Source: Pseudolysinimonas_A sp049651805
Lineage (GTDB): Bacteria; Actinomycetota; Actinomycetes; Actinomycetales; Microbacteriaceae
Length of the DNA: 64,000 bases
Assembly (NCBI RefSeq): GCF_049651805.1
Contig: NZ_JBASCU010000050.1
Coordinates: 1-64,000 of the forward strand
Reading direction: 5' to 3'
Under the pieces are notes generated by a model, which was given only the letters and a program-made list of their open reading frames with translations, was not told the origin of the DNA and searched no databases. The position numbers and the translations under genes are program-made. Shown piece by piece: positions 49,113 through 59,924 of this stretch. How positions within the stretch are numbered: the stretch's first letter is position 1; each line of letters starts with the position of its first letter.

Positions 49113-50045
49113 TCAGATCAGGCAGTACTCGACGGTCACGGCCACCGCAGTGGATTCAGCGTTTCCCGACGCGTCGGTCGCCGTGAGGGTGATCGTGTAG
49201 TTGGTGTCGGTGAAGCCGATGGTGTCTTCCGAGAACGAGAACGACCAAGTGTTGCCCGACCGATTCAGAACGGCATTGCCCCCCGTCCAACTCGCCGTCA
49301 CCGATTGCACGCCACCGGGATCAGTCACATTGATGGAGATGAGCGAAACGGTAGGCCCACACTCCGGAAATCCCTGCATCGAGATCGTCTTGGGATTCGC
49401 GTTCGCGTTCGCAAGTGAGGGCGGAGTGGTGTCGCCCGGGGCAGGCTGCGGCGCAGGCCCCGGCACCGGGACCGGCTCGATCGTCGGCTCGGGGGTGGGC
49501 TCGGGGGTGGGCTCGATGACCTCCACGGTCGCGACGGGGCACGCCTCGACCGGGAGGCTGTCGACATCCGCCTGCCCCTCATCCACGACGACCACCGCGC
49601 GATCGAACCACAGGGTGCGGGTGAAGTCGTTGGGGTCACGCACGCCGAGGTAGCCCGAATCCTCCGAGCGGGCCACGGCGAGCACCCGGTCGCCGGCGAA
49701 GAGTTCGCCGATGACGGGCCCGCCGGGGCACGACGAGGCGGGAGCCGAGTCATCCAGCACCGCGGTATAGCCCGCGAGAATCTCCCGGGGTTCGCTGGCA
49801 AACACCCCGGAGGCGCCGAGGGCCGTGCCCCCGACCCCGGCGAGCACGATGAGCCCGAGCCACGGCAGCCACGAGAACGCGCCGCCGCCCCAGCCCGGAG
49901 CGGTCGAGGAGGCAACCGAGGTACCGGGATCACCGGCGGCGACCCGCGAACGGATGGCGTCGGCGACCCCGGCGGAGTCACCCGGTTGTGCGGCACGCTG
50001 CAGCGCGTCGCGCAGCACACCGTCGAGTTCAGTGAACTCAGCCAT
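49113..50045 (-). CDS. Putative membrane anti-sigma-like protein with extracellular Ig-like domain
   Basis: A 310-residue bitopic protein. The cytoplasmic part (residues 1-55) starts MAEFTELDGVLRDALQRAAQ and is helical; it lacks the zinc HxxxCxxC motif of classical anti-sigma factors. A membrane helix lies at about 58-80. An extracellular domain with SH3-like features (GYLGVRD), a Pro-rich stalk of PTPEP units near 180-200 and a C-terminal Ig/HYR-type domain (TPPSLANANANP to VTVEYCLI) follow. GGAGGGAGG precedes the ATG, and the gene overlaps the sigma factor gene by eight bases. The anti-sigma role is inferred from position and topology. Confidence 0.65.
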   Translation of the reverse strand: MAEFTELDGVLRDALQRAAQPGDSAGVADAIRSRVAAGDPGTSVASSTAPGWGGGAFSWLPWLGLIVLAGVGGTALGASGVFASEPREILAGYTAVLDDSAPASSCPGGPVIGELFAGDRVLAVARSEDSGYLGVRDPNDFTRTLWFDRAVVVVDEGQADVDSLPVEACPVATVEVIEPTPEPTPEPTIEPVPVPGPAPQPAPGDTTPPSLANANANPKTISMQGFPECGPTVSLISINVTDPGGVQSVTASWTGGNAVLNRSGNTWSFSFSEDTIGFTDTNYTITLTATDASGNAESTAVAVTVEYCLI

Positions 50046-50547
50046 GGTGATCCTCCCTCCTCAGTCGCGCCGCGAGCGCCTTGCGGGCGCGGTGCAGCTG
50101 GGTCTTGATCGTGCCGGTGCTCACTCCGAGGCCTTCGGCGACCTGTTCCACCGATTGGTCGAGCAGGTAGTGCAGCACGCACACTTCTTTCTGTTGCCGG
50201 GGCAGCTCGTCGAGCGCCTTCAGCACGTCGATGTCGAGCCCGGCCAAGGCCGAGTCGTAGCTCTCGTCGTCGGTGCCGATCTTCGCGTAGGCGCGCGACT
50301 CGGCTCCGCGCGACCGCTGCAGGTCGCGCGCCCGGTTGCTGGCGACGACCGTGATCCAGGCGGCGACGTTGGTGATCTCGCGGGCCGGGGGCTTCGCGAG
50401 AAAGCCGACGATCGCATCCTGCACCGCGTCGGCGGCGTCCTGCCGGTTGCCGGTGATCAGTCCGACCGCCGCGACGACCTTCGGATACTCGTGCGCAACG
50501 AAAGCATCCAGGTCGACCTGGGTCCTCTCGGCCACGGCTGCGCTCAC
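50038..50547 (-). CDS. ECF-type RNA polymerase sigma factor (SigE-like)
   Basis: A 169-residue sigma-70 family factor with only regions 2 and 4. Region 2: HEYPKVVAAVGLITGNRQDAADAVQDAI, then WITVVASNRARDLQRSR. Region 4: LDELPRQQKEVCVLHYLLDQSVEQVAEGLGVSTGTIKTQLHRARKAL. I use the GTG at 50547, with GAAGG three bases upstream; GTG at 50535 is an alternative. It is the first gene of a unit with the membrane protein and exoprotein, so it probably drives its own operon. The signal is unknown. Confidence 0.92.
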   Translation of the reverse strand: MSAAVAERTQVDLDAFVAHEYPKVVAAVGLITGNRQDAADAVQDAIVGFLAKPPAREITNVAAWITVVASNRARDLQRSRGAESRAYAKIGTDDESYDSALAGLDIDVLKALDELPRQQKEVCVLHYLLDQSVEQVAEGLGVSTGTIKTQLHRARKALAARLRREDHHG

Positions 50548-51001
50548 AGTCCTTCGACGCGGTGAGGAGCCCGTCAGGTTGACAAACCCCCAAAGGAAAC
50601 TGCGCTCAGCATCCCGCACCGACGGGGCTCGGCGCTAGACGTAGCGATCTAGGCCAGGCCGGCGAATCAGCCGCCCACCCGAGCTCCTGGGTCGCTTTCG
50701 CCTCGGCGACGGCCGCGAACTCCCGGCGCCGGTGTCGTTGAACCCGGTGCGGTTCCATCGGCACGTCGAGAATCGACCCTGACTGCTGGATGCCGGCACT
50801 CAGCACCAGCACGTCGATGCGGCGGTCGGCGGCAAGCTCCAGGTCGAGCGGTTCGAGGTCTGCGTCGCATCATGCTCCGACGCGAGGCACCGGTGCTACG
50901 GGGGCTCGGCCCCTTGCACTCGAACGCGAAACCCGCAAGACCTCGCAGCGGTACTGCGCCCCGACCTACCGTCGAAAGCACACCTCACGAAGGAGAAGCC
51001 G
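50548..51001. other. Intergenic region between sigma factor and YciF-like gene
   Basis: Divergent promoters must lie at its two ends. The central part holds the SDR relic described separately. Near 51001, GAAGGAGAAG provides the ribosome binding site of the YciF-like gene. No intact gene is supported here, although short frames exist on both strands. Confidence 0.6.
50700..50868 (-). pseudogene. Relic of a short-chain dehydrogenase/reductase gene
   Basis: The minus strand reads DADLEPLDLELAADRRIDVLVLSAGIQQSGSILDVPMEPHRVQ in two adjoining parts. It matches the SDR pattern in which an LDL strand is followed by IDVLVxNAG and a DVPME helix; here the usual NAG is SAG. A TGA precedes the block, and the similarity is lost after about 50700. 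No Rossmann glycine motif, catalytic Tyr-x-x-x-Lys or start codon is present. It is a fragment of about 50 codons, evidently decayed. Confidence 0.5.
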
Positions 51002-51484
51002 ATGCCCACCATGACCCTCGAATCCCCGACCGAGCTGCTGCACTACCAACTGCGTACGGCGCTCACGATGGAAGACCACTCGCTCGCCGCGCTCGGCGAA
51101 TTGGCGAAGGCGGCGAAGTCGGCCGACATCAAGAAGATGTTCACCCATCACGCCGAGGAGACCCGCGAACAGATCGCGAACCTGCACGAGGTCTTCACGA
51201 TCCTCGATCTGCGCGACACCACGGCGCCGTCACCGAGCACCACCGGCATCGCCCGCCAGGCCGAGTCGCTCATCGCGAAGGCGGGCCCGAAACTGCGCGA
51301 CCAGGTCGTGCTGACCTGCGCACTCGGCAATGAGCACTACGAAATCTCAGCCTACGAGGGGCTCATCATTCCGCTTGAGACGATGGGGGTTCCGGATGCC
51401 GTGAAGCTGTTGCGCGCCAACCTCGACCAGGAGACGCACACCAGCGAGGAGCTGCGCACCATGCTCGAGAAGGTCGTCGGCTGA
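51002..51484 (+). CDS. YciE/YciF-type ferritin-like protein (DUF892)
   Basis: A 160-residue four-helix-bundle protein of the DUF892/YciF family: ELLHYQLRTALTMEDHSLAALGELAKAAKS, then HHAEETREQIANLHEVFTIL, then LGNEHYEISAYEGLI and ETHTSEELRTML. These carry Glu and His residues at the spacing expected for a di-iron ferritin-like centre. Proteins of this type are stress-induced, with undefined chemistry. GAAGGAG precedes the ATG. Its TGA overlaps a CTG that appears to start the next gene. Confidence 0.9.
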   Translation: MPTMTLESPTELLHYQLRTALTMEDHSLAALGELAKAAKSADIKKMFTHHAEETREQIANLHEVFTILDLRDTTAPSPSTTGIARQAESLIAKAGPKLRDQVVLTCALGNEHYEISAYEGLIIPLETMGVPDAVKLLRANLDQETHTSEELRTMLEKVVG

Positions 51485-52167
51485 ACGCGCTGCGCGGGGA
51501 ACGCGCCGAGCACCGCTGGCCGGCGGTCGGCGCGATCCTCGTCGCTCTCACCCTCTACGCGCTGCTACCGAGCAGCTTCTTCCCGGCGCTGCGCGTCGCC
51601 GTCATCGCGATCTGCGTGCTACTGCTCATCCCGGTCGTCGCGATCAACCCGGTGCGCTTCAACACGCAGACGAAGTGGTCGCGTTGGGCGTCGGTGGGGG
51701 GCACGATCGTGCTCGCCATCGCCAACCACGTCGCGCTCGTGCAACTGGTCATCCAGCTCTTGCAGGCGAAGTCGGATGCCGACGGCACCCTGCTGCTCGC
51801 CGCCACCCAGGTGTGGATCACGCACGTGATCGTGTACGCCCTCATCTACTGGGAGATGGACCGGGGCGGGCCGGTCGTGCGCTCCACCGCGAAACGCGCC
51901 GACCTGCCGCTCGCCGACATCCGCTTCCCGCAAGACGAAGACCACGACACCGTCGCCGAGGTCAAGGCCGGTTCGTCGGCCTCCGTCAACTGGACGGCGT
52001 CGTTCGTCGACTACGCATACTTCTCGTTGTCGAACACGATGGCGTTCAGCCCGCCCGACGCGATGCCGCTGCTGGCACGCACGAAGGTTCTCGTCGGACT
52101 GCAGGCCTTCGCCGGGTTCGTGATTCTGGTGCTCGTGATCGCGCGCGCCGTCTCATTGCTCGGCTGA
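51481..52167 (+). CDS. Membrane protein, probable CTG start
   Basis: From CTG at 51481 the product is 228 residues with about five membrane helices (about residues 15-35, 38-58, 68-88, 100-120 and 200-222) and DWTASFVDY-like NWTASFVDYAYFSLSNTMAFSP near residue 165, typical of a DUF1345-related actinobacterial family. There is no ATG, GTG or TTG in frame between the previous gene's end region and 51616, but a GTG start at 51616 would remove the first helix and half of the second (45 residues). CTG overlaps the upstream TGA as CTGA, with AAGG ten bases upstream. Function unknown. Confidence 0.75.
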   Translation: MNALRGERAEHRWPAVGAILVALTLYALLPSSFFPALRVAVIAICVLLLIPVVAINPVRFNTQTKWSRWASVGGTIVLAIANHVALVQLVIQLLQAKSDADGTLLLAATQVWITHVIVYALIYWEMDRGGPVVRSTAKRADLPLADIRFPQDEDHDTVAEVKAGSSASVNWTASFVDYAYFSLSNTMAFSPPDAMPLLARTKVLVGLQAFAGFVILVLVIARAVSLLG

Positions 52168-52181
52168 TCTGGCGCCCAGCG

Positions 52182-52652
52182 TCAGAGCGCGACGAGCATC
52201 GACAGAGCGTGCGTGATCGTCTGCGCCACGACATCCTCGGGGTCGCCGTCGAAGGCTTGTGCCGATTCGCGCACCTCGCTTGCCGACACCGCGCAGAAGA
52301 AGACGGTGCCCGACGGCCGACCCTCCTCGGGCCCCGGCCCGCCGACCCCGGTCACCGCGACGGCGAGGTCGGCTCCGGTGAGGTCGAGCACCCCGAGCGC
52401 CATGGCTCGCGCGGCATCCGCCGTGACCACGGGGCCTTCGGGCACCTCGAATACCCGGTACTTCGTCGCGTTGCGATAGGCCACGACACCCCCGGCGAAC
52501 CATGCGCCGGCGTCGCCTGCCTTCGCGAGCGCGGCGCTGAGCGCCCCACCGGTGAGCGACTCCGCCACCGCGACGGTGACGCCCTCTCGCTGCGCACGCC
52601 TGCGGACCTCGTCGGCCAGCCGCTCGATCGCCCGATCGTCCGAGATGGTCAG
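52182..52652 (-). CDS. CinA C-terminal-domain protein (NMN deamidase type), probable CTG start
   Basis: A 156-residue protein equal to the C-terminal domain of CinA, which deamidates nicotinamide mononucleotide. Motifs: VAVAESLTGGALSAAL (usually AESCTGG), GGVVAYRNATKYRVFEVP, AVTGVGGPGPEEGRPSGTVFF. Canonical starts give only GTG at 52568, inside the first strand. The homologous N-terminal helix (AIERLADEVRRRAQREGVTVAVAES) is encoded upstream, back to a CTG at 52652 that overlaps the preceding TGA (CTGA). I therefore propose CTG. The usual Cys of SCTGG is Leu here. Confidence 0.82.
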   Translation of the reverse strand: MTISDDRAIERLADEVRRRAQREGVTVAVAESLTGGALSAALAKAGDAGAWFAGGVVAYRNATKYRVFEVPEGPVVTADAARAMALGVLDLTGADLAVAVTGVGGPGPEEGRPSGTVFFCAVSASEVRESAQAFDGDPEDVVAQTITHALSMLVAL

Positions 52653-52933
52653 CCCCCCATGCGGAAGATCGTGATGACGAGCACCAGCGCGACGGCGGTC
52701 GCGCCACCGATGACCCCCCAGAGCAACGCGGTGACGACGCGCACGCCGGGCGCGCCCCGCGGTCGCCGTTGCGCCCTCCGGTCGATCGCAGCGCGGGCCG
52801 AATCAAGGTCGTCGAACACGCCGAGCTCACGACCGCGTGCGCTCGTCACGCGGTACGACCCGTCGATGCGTTCCACGGTGCCGAGCGATTCGCCGCGCCG
52901 CGAGGCGGCCCAGCGGCCCGACGACGGGCTCAT
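52649..52933 (-). CDS. Small single-pass membrane protein
   Basis: A 94-residue protein from ATG at 52933, with GGAGGT seven bases upstream. Residues 1-50 are soluble (ESLGTVERIDGSYRVTSARG, then LDSARAAIDRRAQRR), and residues about 66-90 form a membrane helix (VVTALLWGVIGGATAVALVL). The frame is open to 53251, but upstream residues look like shadow of the next gene. It is coupled to the CinA-like gene by CTGA. Function unknown. Confidence 0.7.
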   Translation of the reverse strand: MSPSSGRWAASRRGESLGTVERIDGSYRVTSARGRELGVFDDLDSARAAIDRRAQRRPRGAPGVRVVTALLWGVIGGATAVALVLVITIFRMGG

Positions 52934-53006
52934 CCACCGCACCTCCGACGTCCATCGATCCGCCGAACGCTCCGTGGCGGTCGGGTCGGCAGTCAGGCGG
53001 CCGACG

Positions 53007-53294
53007 CTAGGCACGCGCCGCGCGCAGCCGGTCGAGCGCCACCGTGAGGTCGAGGCACTGGGCGATTTCGACCGAGGTGTTGTACACCGAGCCGAGCAGG
53101 GCGACGTAGACCGGACCGGCGAGCTGCACGTAGCCGACGACCTCGTCGCCCTCGGTCGCGCGATACACGTCGGGCAGCACCAACGTCGCCACGAGTGACC
53201 GCTCGACCGGCGCGGTCCGCGGGCGCGCCGCGGGCTGCGCGACGCGCGCACGCGGAGCTGCTGAGCGGCTCGGGCGGTCGGTGGTGAGAGTCAT
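53007..53294 (-). CDS. Small hypothetical protein
   Basis: A 95-residue protein. The N-terminus is basic and Pro/Ala-rich (to about residue 30); the rest forms a compact alpha/beta pattern (SLVATLVLPDVYRATEGDEVVGYVQLAGPVYVALLG and SVEIAQCLDLTVALDRL). It has no signal peptide or membrane helix, and I do not recognise a family. It lies 73 bases upstream of the small membrane protein gene on the same strand. Confidence 0.62.
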   Translation of the reverse strand: MTLTTDRPSRSAAPRARVAQPAARPRTAPVERSLVATLVLPDVYRATEGDEVVGYVQLAGPVYVALLGSVYNTSVEIAQCLDLTVALDRLRAARA

Positions 53295-53359
53295 GGTTCA
53301 CTCATTGTCGGCAGCGGCACGGCACCCCTTCCAGGGCTTGTCAGCCGCGAAACCTCGTG

Positions 53360-55059
<1,700 letters not shown>

Positions 55060-55063
<4 letters not shown>

Positions 55064-57378
55064 ACCACCTCCCGCAGCAACAGCGCGACCGGGTAGCGCT
55101 CCAGCAGGGACGCGAGGGGAACCTCGGCGCCGTCGACCGTGGCACCGGTGAAGGCGTCGCGATAGCGGCCGGCAGCCACCGGCAGCACGGTGTCACCCCA
55201 GCCGCCGCCCCGCTCCAGCCCCATCGGCAGGCGGGTCGCGATCGGGATGGCGCCGCCGCGATCGACAGCCACCAGGTGCGCGGCCGCCAGCCCGAAGGCG
55301 GGAAGCGGCAGGTAGCGATCGAACGACTCCGGGTGGTCGCGCCGGGCGCGCAACGACCGGGACGTGACAAGCAGCTTCGCAGCGCCGGAGGCGTCGACGG
55401 GCGGCAGCTCACCGGCATCCAGTCGGGCCAGCAGCTCCCGCCGCTCCGCGAAGTCGACCGGGCGCCGATTGTCGGGGTCGACAAGCGACCGCTCCCAGAG
55501 TTCGCTGCCCTGATACACGTCGGGCACCCCCGGGCCGGTGAGCTGCAGCACCTTCGCGGCGAGCCCGTTCGACCATCCGGCGGGCTGCAGACGGGCGGCC
55601 ATCGCCTCGACGTCGGCGCGGGTGTGCGGATCGTCGAAGACGCTGTCGACAAGCTCATGCAGGTCGCGTTCGAATCCCTCATCCGGGCGCGCCCAGGTCG
55701 TCGCAGTGCCCGCCTCGCGCGCGGCCTTCTCGGCGTAGTCGTGCAACGCCCCGCGCTCACGCGGCCACGATCCGACGATCGACTCCCACATCAGGTTCTC
55801 GAACGGCCCGTCATCGAGCGCGAAATCGGCCCGACGACGGCCGACGAAGGCCTCCCACTCCTGCGGGACCTCAGCGATCGCCGAGATGCGAGCGCGGGTG
55901 TCCTCGCCGCGCTTGGTGTCGTGCGTCGAAAGCGTCGTCATCGATCCGGGCAGCGCCGCGAGGCGCGCCTGCTGCCGAGCATGGAAGGCGTCGACGTCGA
56001 GCGAGAACTGGTCGGGGTCGCCGCCGACCTCGGTCAGCGAGGCCAGTCGGGAGACGCGATAGAACGCGGTGTCCTCGACGCCCTTCGCCATCACCATGCC
56101 GGAGGTCTGCTGGAACCGCACGGCCACGCGTCGCGCCGGGTCGCGCAGCGCCGCCCCGACCACGTCGAGGCTCGGCGCGAGCTCCGGTCGCCGCCGTGCT
56201 GCGACATCCAGCGCCTCGTCGAGGTACTCCGCGCCGTAGGGCAGATAGCTGCGGTACACCGGGAAGCAGGCGAGCACCTCGGCGAGGGCATCGGCGATCG
56301 CCTCCGCCGAACCGGCTCCGGGGTGTTCGGCGAGCAGGTCGCGGGTGAGGCGCAGCACCTCCGAGCGCAGGATGCCGTCGGCGATCGTCCGCTTCGTCGC
56401 GTGGATGAGGTCGGCCCAGTCGTGCCGGCCGCCCCGCAGCCGCGCGTCGAGCCGGTCGAGCGTCGCGCGGCCCGACGGGTCGATGAGCACGCGGTCGATC
56501 TCGGCGAGCGCGTCGTAGCCGGTCGTGCCGGCGGTCGCCCAGAACGGCGGCAGCGGTTCACCACGCTCAAGGATCTTCTCGACCAGCGTGTAGCAGCCGC
56601 CCGTCGCGTCGGCGAGCCGGTCGAGGTAGCCACCGGGATCGGCGAGGCCGTCGGGGTGGTCGACCCGCAGGCCGTCGATCAGCCCGGCCTGCACCCAGCG
56701 CACGATCTCGCGGTGCGTGTCGTCGAAGACGTCGGGGATCTCCACCCGCACCGCCGCGAGCTCGTTCACGGCGAAGAAGCGGCGGTAGTTCAGCTCGGCG
56801 TCGGCGCGGGTCCAGTGCACGAGCTCGTAGTGCTGACGGGCGTGCACGTCGAGCACATCGCTGGCGCGCGACCCCGGCGACAGCGGGTAGCGATGCTCGT
56901 GGTAGCGCAGTTCGTCGTGCTCGATCCGGAGGGCGCCGGTCGCCGCGGCCTCCTCCGGGGTCTGCCCGAGCACGGGGATGCGCAGACGGCCACCACCGGC
57001 ATCCCAGTCGATGTCGAAATGCTCTGCCCACGGTGACTCGCGGCCGAGCCGCAGCACGTCCCACCACCATGGGTTCTCGACAGGCACGCCGACGCCCATA
57101 TGGTTCGGCACGATGTCGACGACCACGCCGAGACCGAGGCCGCGCACGGTGGCCGAGAAGCGTTCGAGGGCGTCGACGCCGCCGCGCGCGGGATCCACGC
57201 GCGTCGGGTCGACAACGTCGTAGCCGTGGGTCGAGCCGGAGGTCGCCACCAGAAGTGGCGAGAGGTACACCCAGTCGGCGCCGAGGTCGTGAAGGTAGTC
57301 GGCGACGTGCGTCGCCGCGTCGAGTGGAAAGTCGGCAGAGATCTGCAACCGGTAAGTGGAGATCGGCGCGCGCGTCAT
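55060..57378 (-). CDS. treY: Malto-oligosyltrehalose synthase
   Basis: GH13 family isomerase of 772 residues that turns the reducing end of a maltodextrin into a trehalose unit. I use the ATG at 57378 (MTRAPISTYRLQI), the usual start; the longer open frame is a shadow of glgX. Motifs include DIVPNHMGV, DGLRVDHPDGLADP with the nucleophile, VEKILERGE with the acid, and STHDTKRGED. The start overlaps the glgX stop (ATGA) and the end overlaps treZ, so the three enzymes are coupled. Confidence 0.97.
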
Positions 57379-59564
57379 GCGAGATCCGTTCCGGTGGCGG
57401 CCAGAGTGACGCTGACGGCGGAATCTCCAGTGTCGGGCTCGACGTGCTCGCGCAACACCACGAGCGAGTGTGGCGACAGCGTGATCCGGTCGCCCGCGCC
57501 GAGCGGAGCCCGGTCGACATCCTCGGCGCTGGTGTCGACGATGACATCCCAGGTCAGCGGCGACAACGCGGGGAGCATCACCTCGACATCGTTCTCGTCG
57601 GCCGAGAAGTAGACGAGGAACGAGCGGTCGACGACCCTCTCCCCGCGCGGCCCGCGACCGGCGATGCCCTGGCCGTTGAGGAACATGCCGATCGCCCGCC
57701 CGAAGTCGGCCTCCCAATCCTCCGGCTCCATCGACTCCCCCGACGGGCGCAGCCACTCCAGATCGGGCCACGGCTCGCCGGCGCCCCGGCGCACCGGATG
57801 GCCGTCGAAGAACCGCGCGCGACGGAAGGTCGGATGCTCGCGACGCAGCCGCACCAGAGCCGTCGTGAAGTCGACGAGACCCTTGTCGGCGGTATCCCAG
57901 TCGACCCAGGCCAGCTCGGAGTCCTGCGCGTAGACGTTGTTGTTGCCGCGTTGCGTTCGCCCCAACTCGTCGCCGTGCAGCAGCATCGGAACACCCTGCG
58001 AGAGCAACAGCGTCGCCAGGAAGTTGCGCTGCCGTCTCGCCCGCAGCTCGAGGATCGCGGGATCGTCGGTCTCGCCTTCGATGCCCGAATTCCACGACCG
58101 GTTGTGACTCTCACCATCGGCACCGTCTTCGCCGTTCGCCTCGTTGTGCTTCTCGTCGTACGACACGAGGTCACGCAACGTGAACCCGTCGTGAGCGGTG
58201 ACGAAGTTGATCGATGCCACCGGTCGTCGCCCCGTCTGTTCGTACAGATCGGCCGAACCGGTGACTCGCGACGCGAACTCGCCGAGGGTGGCGGGTTCGC
58301 CCCGCCAGAAGTCGCGCACGGTGTCTCGATACTTGCCGTTCCACTCCGTCCACTGCGGCGGGAAGTTGCCCACCTGGTAGCCACCGGGCCCGACATCCCA
58401 GGGCTCGGCGATGAGCTTCACCTGGGATACCACCGGATCCTGTTGCACCAGTTCGAAGAAGGTGGAGAGCCGATCGACGTCGTAGAACTCGCGGGCGAGG
58501 GTCGACGCGAGGTCGAACCGGAAGCCGTCGACGTGCATTTCGAGAACCCAGTAGCGCAGGGAATCCATGATCAGCTGCAAGGAGTGCGGGTGGCCGACGT
58601 TGAGTGAATTGCCGGTGCCCGTGTAGTCCATGTAGAAGCGGGGATCGTCCTCGACGAGTCGGTAGTACGAGGTGTTGTCGATGCCGCGCATCGACAACGT
58701 CGGCCCCAGGTGATTGCCCTCGGCCGTGTGGTTGTAGACGACATCCAGAATCACCTCGATGCCCGCCGCGTGCAGAGCCCGCACCATCCCCTTGAACTCC
58801 TGCACCTGCTGGCCGGGCCCGGTGCTCGACGCGTAGTCGGCGTGCGGCGCGAAGAAGCCGATCGTGTTGTAGCCCCAGTAGTTGCGCAGCCCCTTCTGTT
58901 CGAGCGTCGAATCGTGCACGAACTGATGCACCGGCATGAGTTCGATGGCCGTCACCCCGAGCTTCTGAAGGTGCGCGATGACCGCCGGATGGGCGAGACC
59001 GCCGTACGTGCCGCGCAGCTCGTCGGGCACATCGGGATGCCGCATCGTGAGTCCCTTCACGTGCGCCTCGTAGATCACCGAGTCCTTGTACGGGATGCCG
59101 GGGGCGGCGTCACCCGACCAGTCGAAGAACGGGTTGACGACGACGCCGTGCGTCATGTCGGCCGCAGAGTCGTCGTCATTGCGCCCGTCGGGGTCGCCGA
59201 AGGGATAGGAGAACAACGACTGCCCCCAGCGGATGTCGCCGACCGTCGCCTTCGCATACGGGTCGAGCAGGAGCTTCGCGGGGTTGAAGCGCAGGCCGGC
59301 GGCCGGATCCCACGGTCCGTGCACGCGGTACCCGTACCGCTGACCCGGTTGCACCCCCGGCAAGTAGGCGTGCCAGACGTAGGCATCCACCTCCGTTAGC
59401 TCGACCCGGGTCTCGCGGCCGCGATCGTCGATCAGGCACAGCTCGACGCGTTCGGCGTTCTCGCTGAAGAGGGCGAAGTTCGTGCCGTTGCCGTCGAACG
59501 TGGCCCCCAGCGGATAGGCGCTGCCCGGCCACGACTGCGGCGCGGCCGATCCGCGCTTCGCCAT
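57375..59564 (-). CDS. glgX: Glycogen debranching enzyme GlgX/TreX
   Basis: GH13 isoamylase-type debranching enzyme of 729 residues from ATG at 59564, which overlaps the upstream stop by one base. The N-terminal CBM48 domain starts PLGATFDGNGTNFALFSENA. The catalytic barrel has DVVYNHTAEGNH, DGFRFDLAS (nucleophile), IAEPWD (acid) and VTAHDGFTLRDL. It supplies linear maltodextrin to TreY and TreZ, so in this operon the TreX name is equally suitable. Confidence 0.97.
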   Translation of the reverse strand: MAKRGSAAPQSWPGSAYPLGATFDGNGTNFALFSENAERVELCLIDDRGRETRVELTEVDAYVWHAYLPGVQPGQRYGYRVHGPWDPAAGLRFNPAKLLLDPYAKATVGDIRWGQSLFSYPFGDPDGRNDDDSAADMTHGVVVNPFFDWSGDAAPGIPYKDSVIYEAHVKGLTMRHPDVPDELRGTYGGLAHPAVIAHLQKLGVTAIELMPVHQFVHDSTLEQKGLRNYWGYNTIGFFAPHADYASSTGPGQQVQEFKGMVRALHAAGIEVILDVVYNHTAEGNHLGPTLSMRGIDNTSYYRLVEDDPRFYMDYTGTGNSLNVGHPHSLQLIMDSLRYWVLEMHVDGFRFDLASTLAREFYDVDRLSTFFELVQQDPVVSQVKLIAEPWDVGPGGYQVGNFPPQWTEWNGKYRDTVRDFWRGEPATLGEFASRVTGSADLYEQTGRRPVASINFVTAHDGFTLRDLVSYDEKHNEANGEDGADGESHNRSWNSGIEGETDDPAILELRARRQRNFLATLLLSQGVPMLLHGDELGRTQRGNNNVYAQDSELAWVDWDTADKGLVDFTTALVRLRREHPTFRRARFFDGHPVRRGAGEPWPDLEWLRPSGESMEPEDWEADFGRAIGMFLNGQGIAGRGPRGERVVDRSFLVYFSADENDVEVMLPALSPLTWDVIVDTSAEDVDRAPLGAGDRITLSPHSLVVLREHVEPDTGDSAVSVTLAATGTDLA

Positions 59565-59827
59565 CAGGATGCGTCCAAGCTGGGCGGCTCGTCGCCGACG
59601 TCCGAGAGCACCCACCCTCCGTCGTCGCTCTGCCGCAGCGTGAAGGTGGCGGTCTGCCCGTCCGCGCCCCGAGTCCGCAGCCGCCAGTAGCGCAGACCGT
59701 TGATGTCGGCGCACTTGGCGGCCAGCACTCGGAACGGCGCCGATTCGCTCAGCAGCCGCACCGGATCGCCGTCGACGAACCAGACCCTGATCGGCGAGCC
59801 CACGTGCGACGGGTGCAATGGCGTCAT
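59564..59827 (-). CDS. Small hypothetical protein at the head of the trehalose operon
   Basis: An 87-residue protein with beta-rich character: PIRVWFVDGDPVRLLSESAPFRVLAAKC, then NGLRYWRLRTRGADGQTATFTLRQSDDGGWVLSDV. No signal peptide or membrane helix. The stop shares a base with the glgX ATG (TGATG), so it is coupled to the trehalose genes. The pattern resembles small actinobacterial proteins with a WYL-like or SH3-like fold, but I cannot name a family. The 97 bases upstream carry no clear promoter. Confidence 0.68.
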   Translation of the reverse strand: MTPLHPSHVGSPIRVWFVDGDPVRLLSESAPFRVLAAKCADINGLRYWRLRTRGADGQTATFTLRQSDDGGWVLSDVGDEPPSLDAS

Positions 59828-59924
59828 CGGGCCGGCCTTCTCGAGACGGGGCGAGGTGACATGTCCTCGACGCTAAGCGGGCCCGTCTGCGGCCGGGAGG
59901 TCTTGACAGGGCGCCCCCGAATGC

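Noticed and set aside
50038..50619. The longer N-terminus of the sigma factor from 50619
   Set aside because: The extra residues precede two GTG starts with better context and are not part of the ECF fold.
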